Source: Deltaproteobacteria bacterium (GTDB taxonomy: Bacteria > Myxococcota_A > UBA9160 > SZUA-336). From it: a stretch of DNA of 5,064 bases. Location: contig JAUXJB010000144.1 of the NCBI GenBank assembly GCA_030624945.1, forward strand, positions 1-5,064, written 5' to 3'. The notes under the pieces are model-generated. The model was not told the DNA's origin. It was given only the letters and a program-made list of their open reading frames with translations, and ran no database searches. A program made the position numbers and the translations under genes. This document shows positions 1-5,064 of the stretch, in pieces; positions within the stretch are counted from its first letter, which is position 1; each line of letters opens with the position of its first letter.

Positions 1-490
1 CCGCGCGCATCTCCGCGAGGACGTTCTGTTCGAACGCGCTCGGATGGCGCGCCATGAAGGCGAAGCGGCCCCACGAGAGCAGCTTGCCGGGCTGGCCGGG
101 TCTGCCGCGCGCGTCGGGGTGCAGGATCAGCGCGCCGAGCTCGGACGGTCCGTCGTACGACGCGCCGAGCTGGAGCGTGACGTGCCTGACGGACACGCCG
201 AGGCTCTCGGAACGACGTTCCTCCTCGCGCACGCGCAGGTACAGGTGCGGCATCTCCTGTGTGCCGTGCTTCGAGAGAATCACGCAGGTTCCGACGACGC
301 GTTCCGTCTCGTCGACGAGCGCGAACTGGTACTCGGCTTCCGCGGAAGGAGGGCCCAGGCTGCGAAAGGCCGGCTCCGTGCGCTCGAGGCGTCTCGCGAG
401 GAATCCCTCCTCGGCGGGGAGGTTCGGGCTGTCGAGGTAGCGCGCCAGCTCTAGGATCTCGGGGAGATCGTCGGGCCCGGCGGGTCGCAT
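1..490 (-). CDS. astA: Arginine N-succinyltransferase, N-terminal 163 residues (3' end outside window)
   Basis: AstA transfers succinyl from succinyl-CoA to the alpha-amino group of arginine (some homologues also use ornithine). It is the first step of the cytoplasmic AST arginine-degradation route. I translated the minus strand by hand: the visible part begins MRPAGPDDLPEILELARYLD, and its family features are the PHLYLRV segment (about residues 81-87), the DGPSELGALILHPDARG stretch (113-129), GKLLSWGRFAFMARH (135-149) and FEQNVLAEMR (153-162). These line up in order with E. coli AstA as I remember it (SSELCTLFLDPDWR, YLLSKSRFMFMA, FNDKVVAEMRG). This covers about half of the usual length of about 340 residues; the rest lies left of the window. 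The ATG shares its A with the TGA of the upstream M20 gene (TGATG), implying translational coupling; a GAGGAGG sits rather far upstream, about 16 nt. The family call is firm. Arginine versus ornithine as substrate is not decided by the sequence. Confidence 0.9.
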   Translation of the reverse strand, partial: MRPAGPDDLPEILELARYLDSPNLPAEEGFLARRLERTEPAFRSLGPPSAEAEYQFALVDETERVVGTCVILSKHGTQEMPHLYLRVREEERRSESLGVSVRHVTLQLGASYDGPSELGALILHPDARGRPGQPGKLLSWGRFAFMARHPSAFEQNVLAEMRA

Positions 491-1821
491 CAGGAACACG
501 ATTCCGCCTCCTCGCTGCAGAGCCTCTGGATGACCTCCCGATAGAGATCTCGCGCGGCGTGGAGCTCGGAAATTCGCGTGAACTCGTTGGGGCGGTGCAC
601 GTTCCCGACGGAGGTGCCCGCTCCGATGACGACGGCTTCGAGCCCGGCACTGGACAGGAGTCCCGCTTCGGTGCACGTGGCCTTCGTTCCGACGCGACTG
701 CCGATGCCCAACGACTCCTGGGCGGCGACCAGAGCCTTGACTAGGGGAGAGTCGAGCGGCGTCCCGAGGGCCGGGTTTGCTCGCAGGCAGCGCAGCTCCG
801 CGAGCTGTTCGAGCGGAGCGACGGCTGCGTCGGCGTCCACGCCGGGGATCGGACGGAGGTCGAACTCGAGCACGGCCGTGCCCTCGCGCAACGCTACACA
901 GCCGAGGCTGCCGACGCTGTGGTCGGGATCGAAGCTCGGGTCCCGGTGTTCTCGGAGCTCGTTCAGGATCTCGTGCAGCTGGCAGTGAAAGCGGACCAGC
1001 GGTGCCGCTCTCCACGCGCTGACACTCTCGCCGGGCTCTGCGGCCTCCACGAGCAGCGCGAGCTCGCAGTGCTCCGGAACCTTGTTGACCGCCTCACCGC
1101 CCGAGAGATCGATCAGCCCGACCACATCTCCACGTGCCAGCCTCCGAAGCGCCGCGTCGATGGCGTTCTCTCCGAGCTCTGGCGAGCTGGAGTGCGCGGA
1201 TCGCCCCTCGAAGGATTCGCGCAGTACTCGTCCGCCGAGCCTCCCGAGGGGTTCCAGGGGGATGCGCGCCTCGAAGACGCGTCGGCCCTTGTGCGCGTGT
1301 ATGGCGACCAGCTCAGAGGGCTCGCCCACGAGGGCGTAGCGAAAACCCTCGGCGAGACCGTTGTCGAGCAGCCAGCGCGCACCCACGAGACCGATCTCCT
1401 CGCCGAAGGTTCCGATCACGCGAACGGGGCGGCGCAGCTTCTCGCGGTCGATCTCGGCCAGGGCCGCCGTCTTGCAGACCAGGTCGACCTTGGCGTCCGC
1501 GGAGCCCAGCCCGTACAGGCGGTCCCCGTCCCGCGTCGGCTTCCAGGGATCCGCACCCGTCGCCGTCCAGGCCTTGTGATTGCCGGGCGGCACCGTGTCC
1601 AGGTGCGTCAAAAGCAGCAGTCCGTCCGAGCCCTCGCGCGGCCCAACGTCGGCGATCACGGTCTGATGGACGACGCCGTCGACACACGCGGACTCGCGCC
1701 GCGCCTCGACCCCGATCTCCCCCAGCAACTCGCAGGCCGCAGCGGCAATCTGCGCGTTGCCATCGCGCGAGACCGAAGGTGTGGAGATGAATCTCTCGGC
1801 CCAGGCCAGCAGGTTCAACAT
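490..1821 (-). CDS. M20-family zinc amidohydrolase (ArgE/DapE/acetylornithine deacetylase type)
   Basis: A predicted cytoplasmic di-zinc hydrolase of 443 residues, a normal M20 length, that cleaves an N-acyl group from an amino acid. The catalytic set is complete. HLDTVPPG (73-80) gives metal ligand His73 and the adjacent Asp75. GLGSADAK (104-111) carries the bridging Asp109. GTFGEEIG (137-144) gives the general base Glu141 and ligand Glu142. VGEPSE (165-170) gives ligand Glu167. NVHRPNE (407-413) gives ligand His409. SAHSSSPELGENAI (208-221), with His210, matches the conserved His of the dimerisation lid domain. The ATG follows GAGGGA by 9 nt. An in-frame GTG seven codons upstream (1842-1840) overlaps the previous stop as GTGA and is a possible alternative start. 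Downstream astA overlaps by one base, which points to N-acetyl- or N-succinyl-ornithine/arginine or a related acyl amino acid as substrate (inference). Peptidase T, carboxypeptidase G2 or DapE specificity cannot be excluded. Confidence 0.88.
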   Translation of the reverse strand: MLNLLAWAERFISTPSVSRDGNAQIAAAACELLGEIGVEARRESACVDGVVHQTVIADVGPREGSDGLLLLTHLDTVPPGNHKAWTATGADPWKPTRDGDRLYGLGSADAKVDLVCKTAALAEIDREKLRRPVRVIGTFGEEIGLVGARWLLDNGLAEGFRYALVGEPSELVAIHAHKGRRVFEARIPLEPLGRLGGRVLRESFEGRSAHSSSPELGENAIDAALRRLARGDVVGLIDLSGGEAVNKVPEHCELALLVEAAEPGESVSAWRAAPLVRFHCQLHEILNELREHRDPSFDPDHSVGSLGCVALREGTAVLEFDLRPIPGVDADAAVAPLEQLAELRCLRANPALGTPLDSPLVKALVAAQESLGIGSRVGTKATCTEAGLLSSAGLEAVVIGAGTSVGNVHRPNEFTRISELHAARDLYREVIQRLCSEEAESCS

Positions 1822-1838
1822 GGCGGTCCGTCCCTCGA

Positions 1839-2153
1839 TCACCCCGCTGCACAGCAGGGACAGAGGTCGCGCAGGTACTCGAAGGTGTAGATGCCACTGT
1901 CGTGGCCGTCGCTCCACTCGAACCCCAGCGCGTAGCGACCGACACCCGAGATCCGGACCGGTCGCACGTCCGGGGGGACGTTGCGCTCGTCGAGCAGGGG
2001 ACGCCCCGTTCCCTCCTCGATGCAGAGCGCGCAACGGCACGCCAGCCGCAGATTGCGCACGGGGTAGAGGCTCTCGTGTCCGTCCTTCCAGGTGATCCTG
2101 AGCGTGTCCGAGCCTGTCTGGTTGATCGCCGTGGGCGTGTAAGACTCGCTCAC
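1839..2153 (-). CDS. DUF971 / GBBH-like N-terminal domain protein
   Basis: A 104-residue stand-alone protein of the DUF971 family (gamma-butyrobetaine hydroxylase-like N-terminal domain, PF06155). The supporting pattern is WKDGHESLYPVRNLRLACRC (22-41), then CALC to Cys44, a WSDGHDSGIY segment (80-89) and a terminal YLRDLCPCC (93-101). Cys39, Cys41, Cys44 and His84 fit the CxCxxC...H zinc site of human gamma-butyrobetaine dioxygenase (Cys38, Cys40, Cys43, His82), so a bound zinc is likely. The same domain occurs alone in many bacteria and fused to Mrp/ApbC-type iron-sulfur carriers such as plant HCF101; no enzymatic function is known for the isolated form. The start is GTG, because an in-frame TAG lies three codons upstream and no internal Met exists. 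The Shine-Dalgarno is weak: GGTGGG lies about 13 nt away. It is the first gene of the leftward cluster and ends 17 nt before the M20 ATG. There are no membrane segments or signal peptide. Confidence 0.88.
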   Translation of the reverse strand: MSESYTPTAINQTGSDTLRITWKDGHESLYPVRNLRLACRCALCIEEGTGRPLLDERNVPPDVRPVRISGVGRYALGFEWSDGHDSGIYTFEYLRDLCPCCAAG

Positions 2154-2232
2154 GCCGTGAGACTAGCCCACCTCTGCTAGGATCCGCTGCTCCGGCAGAG
2201 AGCCCTTTGCTGGGCGCGATGAGGGGACCGAC
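2154..2232. promoter_or_regulatory. Divergent intergenic promoter region (DUF971 operon / npdG)
   Basis: These 79 nt separate two divergent start codons, so promoters for both must lie in or beside them. On the plus strand TGCTAGGAT (2175-2183) reads as an extended -10 (TGn followed by TAGGAT, 4 of 6 consensus bases), without a convincing -35. A start of transcription near 2190 would give npdG a leader of about 40 nt. A small inverted repeat, CTCAC-GCC-GTGAG (2149-2161), overlaps the GTG start of the DUF971 gene, and CTGC-TCCG-GCAG (2187-2198) is a second short hairpin. No good sigma70 match was seen on the minus strand. The call rests mostly on gene arrangement. Confidence 0.35.
2221..2226 (+). 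promoter_or_regulatory. Shine-Dalgarno of npdG
   Basis: GAGGGG lies 6 nt before the GTG at 2233 and fixes that codon as the start. The nearby ATG at 2219 is in another frame. Confidence 0.7.
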
Positions 2233-2916
2233 GTGTCGAAAGAAGTCGTGGCGATACTGGGTGGAACCGGGGACCAGGGTCTGGGTCTGGCGTACCGTTT
2301 TGCGGCGGCCGGCCGCCCCGTGCGGATCGGGAGCCGTGTCCAGGAACGCGCGCGGAACACCGAGAGCGAGGTGAAGGGGAAGTTCCCGGATGCGGACATC
2401 CGCGGCTTCGAGAACGCCGCTGCCACCCGGGAGGCACAGGGCGGCATCGTCATCGTCTCCGTTCCCTTCGAGCACACGGCCAGCACCGTGAAGAGCGTCC
2501 GGGAGGAGCTCACGCCGGGGACGGTTCTGGTCTCGATGGGCGTACCGCTGGCGACCTCGATCGGAGACGTACCCGGCCGCGTGATCGGGGTCTCGCAGGG
2601 CTCGTGCGCGGAGCTCTGTCGATCGCTGACACCGAAAGGTGTCGAAGTGGTCTCCGCCTTCCAGAACGTCTCCGCGCACCGCCTGCTCGACGTGGACAAC
2701 CCCGTGGAGTGCGACGTGATCGTCTCGGGACCGAGGGCAGAGCGCCAGCGCGTGATGTCCCTCTGCGAGGACGTGCCCGGGACCCGCGCCATCGACGGCG
2801 GCCCTCTCTATAATGCGCGCTACGTCGAGCAGCTCACGGCGCTGCTGATCGGAATCAACATCCGCTACAAGCTGAGCGATGGGGCGGGGCTCCGCCTCAC
2901 CTACGTCGACGCGTAG
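2233..2916 (+). CDS. npdG: NADPH-dependent F420 reductase (F420:NADP oxidoreductase)
   Basis: Predicted to move hydride between NADP(H) and coenzyme F420 in the cytoplasm, linking the F420 pool to central redox metabolism. At 227 residues it is a full-length Fno/NpdG-family protein. An N-terminal Rossmann fold has the glycine loop GGTGDQGLG (10-18) after beta-1. The second strand ends IGSR (32-35), with Ser34 and Arg35 in the place that selects the 2'-phosphate of NADPH. VSVPFEH (75-81), VVSAFQNVSAHRLLD (139-153) and the C-terminal IDGGPLYNARYVEQLTALLI (187-206) match archaeal Fno blocks as I recall them (TIPWEH, VVSALHTIPAARF, DAGPLSNSRLVESLTPLIL). The GTG start has a good Shine-Dalgarno. 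It is a single gene, divergent from the DUF971 cluster and convergent with the MutS-like gene. The direction of hydride flow is not readable; in bacteria NADPH to F420 is usual. No F420-biosynthesis gene is in view. Confidence 0.9.
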   Translation: MSKEVVAILGGTGDQGLGLAYRFAAAGRPVRIGSRVQERARNTESEVKGKFPDADIRGFENAAATREAQGGIVIVSVPFEHTASTVKSVREELTPGTVLVSMGVPLATSIGDVPGRVIGVSQGSCAELCRSLTPKGVEVVSAFQNVSAHRLLDVDNPVECDVIVSGPRAERQRVMSLCEDVPGTRAIDGGPLYNARYVEQLTALLIGINIRYKLSDGAGLRLTYVDA

Positions 2917-2923
2917 AGCGCCC

Positions 2924-4720
2924 CTACACCTCGAGGCCGATGGCCCGCATCAGTGCGAGGGCGTTGCCCCGCGTGATCACGCCCGGGCGCAGGCGGTAGT
3001 CGAAGGACATCTGTCCGTCCGTGAGCTGGTCCTCGAAGTGCGCGTTGCTCGCGGTGGAGCCCAGGGCGTCGACCATCTCTGTGAGCGCCAGGTCGTGCGT
3101 GGTGATGAGCCCGATCGCCCCTCGCTCGATGAGCCCCTTCACGAGCTCCGTCGCACCGATCCGACGATCGTGGGAGTTCGTTCCCTGGAGAATCTCGTCC
3201 AGAAGGAACAGCAGCGGCGGCGCACTCTCGGCCAGGCCTACGATCCGCTTCAGACAGGTGATCTCCGCGTAGAAGCGCGACTTGCCGTCGAGGAGCGAGT
3301 CCTCGATGCGCAGCGAGGCGCCCAGCGAGAGGGGTGCGAGGCACAGCCGGCCCGTGCGCACGGGAGCGCCGGCGAGTGCCATCACGACGCCGGTCCCGAC
3401 GCTGCGCAGAAGCGTGCTCTTGCCCGACATGTTGGAGCCGCTGATCACCTGCAGGGAGAGGTCCGCAGCCAGCCGCACGTCGTTCCGCACGCAGACGCTC
3501 TCCGCGAGCAGCGGGTGTCCCAGCCCCTCGGCCTCGAATCGCCGGCCGTCGGAGACGATCTCGGGAAACGGATCGTCCGGGTGCTCGTAGGCGTAGCTCG
3601 CGAGATTCGACAGAGCCTCGAATTCGCCCACGGCCTGGATCCACCTCTGGAGGCGGGGACCGCAGCGCGCTCGCCAGGCCTCGAGCGCGAATGCCAGCTG
3701 GGTGCTCCAGAGCAAGAACGGCGTGAGCAGGACGAAGAGCTGGTTCTTCCGCGAGTCGAGCAGGGTGACGAGTCGGCCCAGGCGCGCGACCTGAGCGGAG
3801 GGCAGAAGGCCTTCCGTCTCGAGGGCGACGCGCAGGTCGACCATGCGGGCGGACTCGAAGTGCTCGCGCTCGATGCGTTCGAACAGACCGACGAAACGGG
3901 CGAGCTCAGCGGCCGGCCGATCCACGTCGCGTACAACCTGCGAGACGGCCCGGCGCCGCCAGAGCGCGAAGCTCCCCTGCAGTGCGAGTACTCCCAGAAG
4001 CGGCAGGATGCCCGCACCCGCGAAGAGCCCCAGCGCAGCCGCGGCCACGGTCGTGCAGGGCAGGGCCAGGGCCACGAGACGGATAGCCCGCGTCGGGTCG
4101 AGCAACGGAGGGCCCGCCCCCCACTCTACCAGGGCGTCGGGCTGCAGGCCCTCCCGCAGGTCGGGACCGAGCGTCGCCAGATCCTCGCGGAGGTCGAGCA
4201 TCGGCCGCAGCTCTGCTACGGCGGCCTGGCGGGCGCGAATCTCCTCGGGAGCCGCGGGGCCCAGCAACCAGTGCGCCAGGGTCTCCGCGCCGGCAGCCGT
4301 ATGGGCCATGCTCAGGAACTCGAAGAGCGAGCCCTCTCCAAACAGATCGAGGTGTGTCGCGTACGGGTGCTCCGGATCGGCAAATCGCTCACCGTTGTCC
4401 CCGCGGCCGACAAACGCGTAGTCGAGCCGGTCGAGCGCGCGCTCGTACCAGGCCGCGGCTCGCTCCGCTCGCAGCACCTGCCGTCGTGCGGAATCGTGCG
4501 CGAGAACGAGACCGAGGAACGCGAGACCGACGAGGCCGGCGGACCAGCCGAACAGAGCGTCTCGAGATCCGAGAATGGCGAGTGCGACGGCGAGCGTGAA
4601 GAGCGCGAGCCGAGCGTTCGAGAGGAGCTGCGCGCGCGCACGTCGCGCGACGACGGTGGCGCGACGTGCGGCCAGCCGATCTTCGTAGCAGGCGCGTGCC
4701 CCCGTCGCTTCCCCCGTCAT
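2924..4720 (-). CDS. Membrane-anchored MutS-like ATPase (MutS domain V protein)
   Basis: 598 residues with a C-terminal MutS-type ABC ATPase. Walker A is GSNMSGKST (428-436), the SRFYAEITCLKRIV segment spans 481-494, and Walker B LLFLLDEI (503-510) has catalytic Asp508-Glu509. GTNSHDRR (513-520) and a switch His in TTHD (540-543) complete a full motif set, so ATP hydrolysis is expected. Residues about 114-156 (HPYATHLDLFGEGSLFEFL, then TAAGAETLAHWLLGPA) and EFEALSNLASYAY (366-378) resemble the MutS core/lever region. The mismatch-recognition domain I (Phe-x-Glu) and the MutS2 Smr nuclease are both absent. Hydrophobic stretches at about 38-51, 56-75, 213-232 and 234-252, possibly also 328-347, look like membrane helices. 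This fits the roughly 600-residue membrane MutS-like group seen in many phyla and often auto-labelled 'DNA mismatch repair protein'; its function is unknown and repair is doubtful. The ATG is the only standard start after an in-frame TAA at 4836-4838; no clear Shine-Dalgarno is visible. Convergent with npdG, 7 nt apart. Confidence 0.85.
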   Translation of the reverse strand: MTGEATGARACYEDRLAARRATVVARRARAQLLSNARLALFTLAVALAILGSRDALFGWSAGLVGLAFLGLVLAHDSARRQVLRAERAAAWYERALDRLDYAFVGRGDNGERFADPEHPYATHLDLFGEGSLFEFLSMAHTAAGAETLAHWLLGPAAPEEIRARQAAVAELRPMLDLREDLATLGPDLREGLQPDALVEWGAGPPLLDPTRAIRLVALALPCTTVAAAALGLFAGAGILPLLGVLALQGSFALWRRRAVSQVVRDVDRPAAELARFVGLFERIEREHFESARMVDLRVALETEGLLPSAQVARLGRLVTLLDSRKNQLFVLLTPFLLWSTQLAFALEAWRARCGPRLQRWIQAVGEFEALSNLASYAYEHPDDPFPEIVSDGRRFEAEGLGHPLLAESVCVRNDVRLAADLSLQVISGSNMSGKSTLLRSVGTGVVMALAGAPVRTGRLCLAPLSLGASLRIEDSLLDGKSRFYAEITCLKRIVGLAESAPPLLFLLDEILQGTNSHDRRIGATELVKGLIERGAIGLITTHDLALTEMVDALGSTASNAHFEDQLTDGQMSFDYRLRPGVITRGNALALMRAIGLEV

Positions 4721-4855
4721 CGCGCCGCAGGGTACGAGAGGCGAGCCGCGCCCGCATCCCTCGCGCAGCGCTCGCAGCCCCTCGCGCTCGGGACCGCTGC
4801 CCGGAAGGTACGAAACACTCGCCTTTTCAATGAGTTATGGACGCTACCTGCGAGG

Positions 4856-4885
4856 CCCGCGGCCGGCGCCTGCGGGAGCGCGCTC
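4856..4885. repeat. GC-rich hairpin followed by a 10-bp palindrome
   Basis: CCCGCGGC (4856-4863) pairs with GCC-T-GCGGG (4868-4876) around a CGGC loop: eight pairs with one bulged T. The perfect palindrome GAGCGCGCTC (4876-4885) abuts it. No T-run follows on either strand, so it is not a classical Rho-independent terminator. It would lie in the 5' leader of the MutS-like mRNA if transcription starts farther right. At this GC content such structures also arise by chance. Confidence 0.35.
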
Positions 4886-4923
4886 GGCAGTGTGGGGGAC
4901 CGCTCCAGAAAGCCCAAGGAACT

Positions 4924-4964
4924 CAATATCTTGGAGCTACGAGGCGTTCAACCTCAAGATATTG
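4924..4964. repeat. Perfect 10-bp inverted repeat, operator- or hairpin-like
   Basis: CAATATCTTG (4924-4933) and its exact reverse complement CAAGATATTG (4955-4964) are separated by 21 nt, with arm centres 31 bp apart, close to three helical turns. That spacing suits two sites on one DNA face bound by a regulator, though the arms could also pair as RNA. A smaller GAGG (4941-4944) / CCTC (4952-4955) pairing lies inside the loop. The arms are AT-rich in a GC-rich genome, which makes a 10-bp exact match less likely to be chance. The repeat lies directly upstream of the candidate promoter at 4976-5004. Confidence 0.5.
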
Positions 4965-4975
4965 GGTGCAATTGG

Positions 4976-5004
4976 TTGACCCAGTCGCCAGAGAGAATTA
5001 CAAC
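4976..5004 (+). promoter_or_regulatory. Candidate sigma70-type promoter, rightward, flanked by a 7-bp inverted repeat
   Basis: TTGACC (4976-4981, 5 of 6 consensus bases) is followed after exactly 17 nt by TACAAC (4999-5004, 4 of 6), placing a transcription start near 5011. The inverted repeat TTGGTTG (4972-4978) / CAACCAA (5001-5007) overlaps both elements, an arrangement expected for a repressor site. The target gene would start right of the window edge. Prediction is by consensus only. Confidence 0.4.
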
Positions 5005-5027
5005 CAACAGTCGGGACTCAAGGATTT

Positions 5028-5064
5028 CCTCACGCGGCCAGGGGGGGCTACGGGCGGTGTGAGG
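5028..5064. repeat. CCTCAC / GTGAGG inverted repeat at the window edge
   Basis: CCTCAC (5028-5033) and GTGAGG (5059-5064) can pair around a 25-nt G-rich loop containing a run of seven G. It would sit in the leader of a transcript from the promoter at 4976-5004. The right arm touches the last base of the window, so the full extent, and whether it marks a mobile-element end or an RNA leader, cannot be seen. Confidence 0.25.

Larger units (their letters stand above)
4721..5064. other. Intergenic region without a recognisable gene
   Basis: These 344 nt upstream of the MutS-like gene hold no ORF with family-like sequence on either strand; the open frames crossing it are extensions of antisense shadows. 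The left part (4721-4800) is GC-rich. From about 4801, and most clearly from 4919 to 5030, base composition drops towards balanced, with runs such as ATATC, GAATTAC and GCAATTGG, unlike the genes. It must contain the promoter of the MutS-like gene on the minus strand. I found only weak candidates there, for example TTGAAA at about 4825-4830 without a matching -10. It probably also holds the promoter of a rightward gene beyond the window. No tRNA, transposase or attC-like core site was recognised. Confidence 0.6.

Noticed and set aside
919..1890. A 323-codon open frame on the plus strand
   Set aside because: Lies antisense to the M20 gene, whose catalytic residues are all intact; the plus-strand product shows no recognisable domain.
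1822..2679. Upstream extension of the M20 open frame to give a 729-residue protein
   Set aside because: The extension reads through the DUF971 gene in another frame and antisense into npdG; M20 homology and a ribosome-binding site support the ATG at 1821.
2163..2792. A 209-codon minus-strand frame opposite npdG
   Set aside because: Shadow of npdG; Ser/Thr/Arg-rich translation with no motifs.
4810..4830. Minus-strand promoter for the MutS-like gene from TTGAAA
   Set aside because: The -35-like hexamer has no acceptable -10 at 16-18 nt; only TACCTT at 14 nt.
4856..4876. Rho-independent terminator
   Set aside because: The hairpin is strong but no T-run follows on either strand, and no gene ends nearby.
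4980..5061. Resemblance to the reverse complement of the 16S rRNA 3' end (CCCAGTCGCC and ACGGGCGGTGTG about 60 nt apart)
   Set aside because: The universally conserved bases after ACGGGCGGTGTG (TRC) are not present (AGG instead) and the sequence between and left of the two matches does not resemble 16S rRNA, so I treat it as coincidence.
2879..5062. A 727-codon open frame on the plus strand across the MutS-like gene
   Set aside because: Antisense shadow typical of high-GC DNA: the product is low-complexity (Arg, Glu, Gly rich) with no family motifs, while the minus strand has full ATPase motifs.
4924..5064. Integron attC site or transposon end
   Set aside because: No matching RYYYAAC/GTTRRRY core pair and no transposase or integrase sequence in the window.

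Overview
This is a GC-rich window (roughly two thirds G+C by eye) that reads as ordinary, densely packed bacterial chromosome. It holds five protein genes and one non-coding tail. The mix of an F420-dependent oxidoreductase, an AstA-family acyltransferase and a membrane MutS-like ATPase suggests an environmental, high-GC bacterium that makes coenzyme F420. Myxococcota-, Binatota- or Tectomicrobia-like lineages, among others, would fit, but the sequence alone does not fix the taxon. No rRNA, tRNA, CRISPR array or transposase gene was seen.

Layout. (1) Positions 1-2153, minus strand: a tight three-gene cluster, transcribed leftwards. It starts with a 104-residue DUF971 (GBBH-like N-terminal) protein, followed by an M20-family zinc amidohydrolase of the ArgE/DapE type. 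The first half of an arginine N-succinyltransferase (astA) then runs off the left edge. The gaps are 17 nt and a TGATG stop/start overlap, so this is almost certainly one operon. (2) Positions 2154-2232: a 79-nt divergent intergenic region holding the start signals of both sides. (3) Positions 2233-2916, plus strand: an NADPH-dependent F420 reductase (npdG) with a GTG start and a good Shine-Dalgarno. (4) Positions 2924-4720, minus strand: a 598-residue membrane-anchored MutS-like ATPase, convergent with npdG across only 7 nt. (5) Positions 4721-5064: no gene. It holds a GC-rich hairpin, then a less GC-rich patch with a perfect 10-bp inverted repeat and a rightward sigma70-like promoter whose elements lie under a second inverted repeat. 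It probably controls a gene beyond the right edge.

How the genes may work together. AstA puts a succinyl group on the alpha-amino group of arginine or ornithine, and M20 enzymes of the ArgE/DapE type remove acetyl or succinyl groups from such amino acids. Their tight coupling suggests an N-acyl arginine/ornithine route in which an M20 enzyme takes the place of the usual AstE (M14-type) desuccinylase; this is inference. The F420 reductase exchanges hydride between NADPH and F420 and has no evident link to the arginine genes. The MutS-like protein keeps the full ATPase motifs but lacks the mismatch-recognition domain and has membrane segments, so its role is unknown. The best candidates for follow-up are the astA-M20 pair, the membrane MutS-like ATPase and the right-end regulatory patch. 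None is a proven new system.
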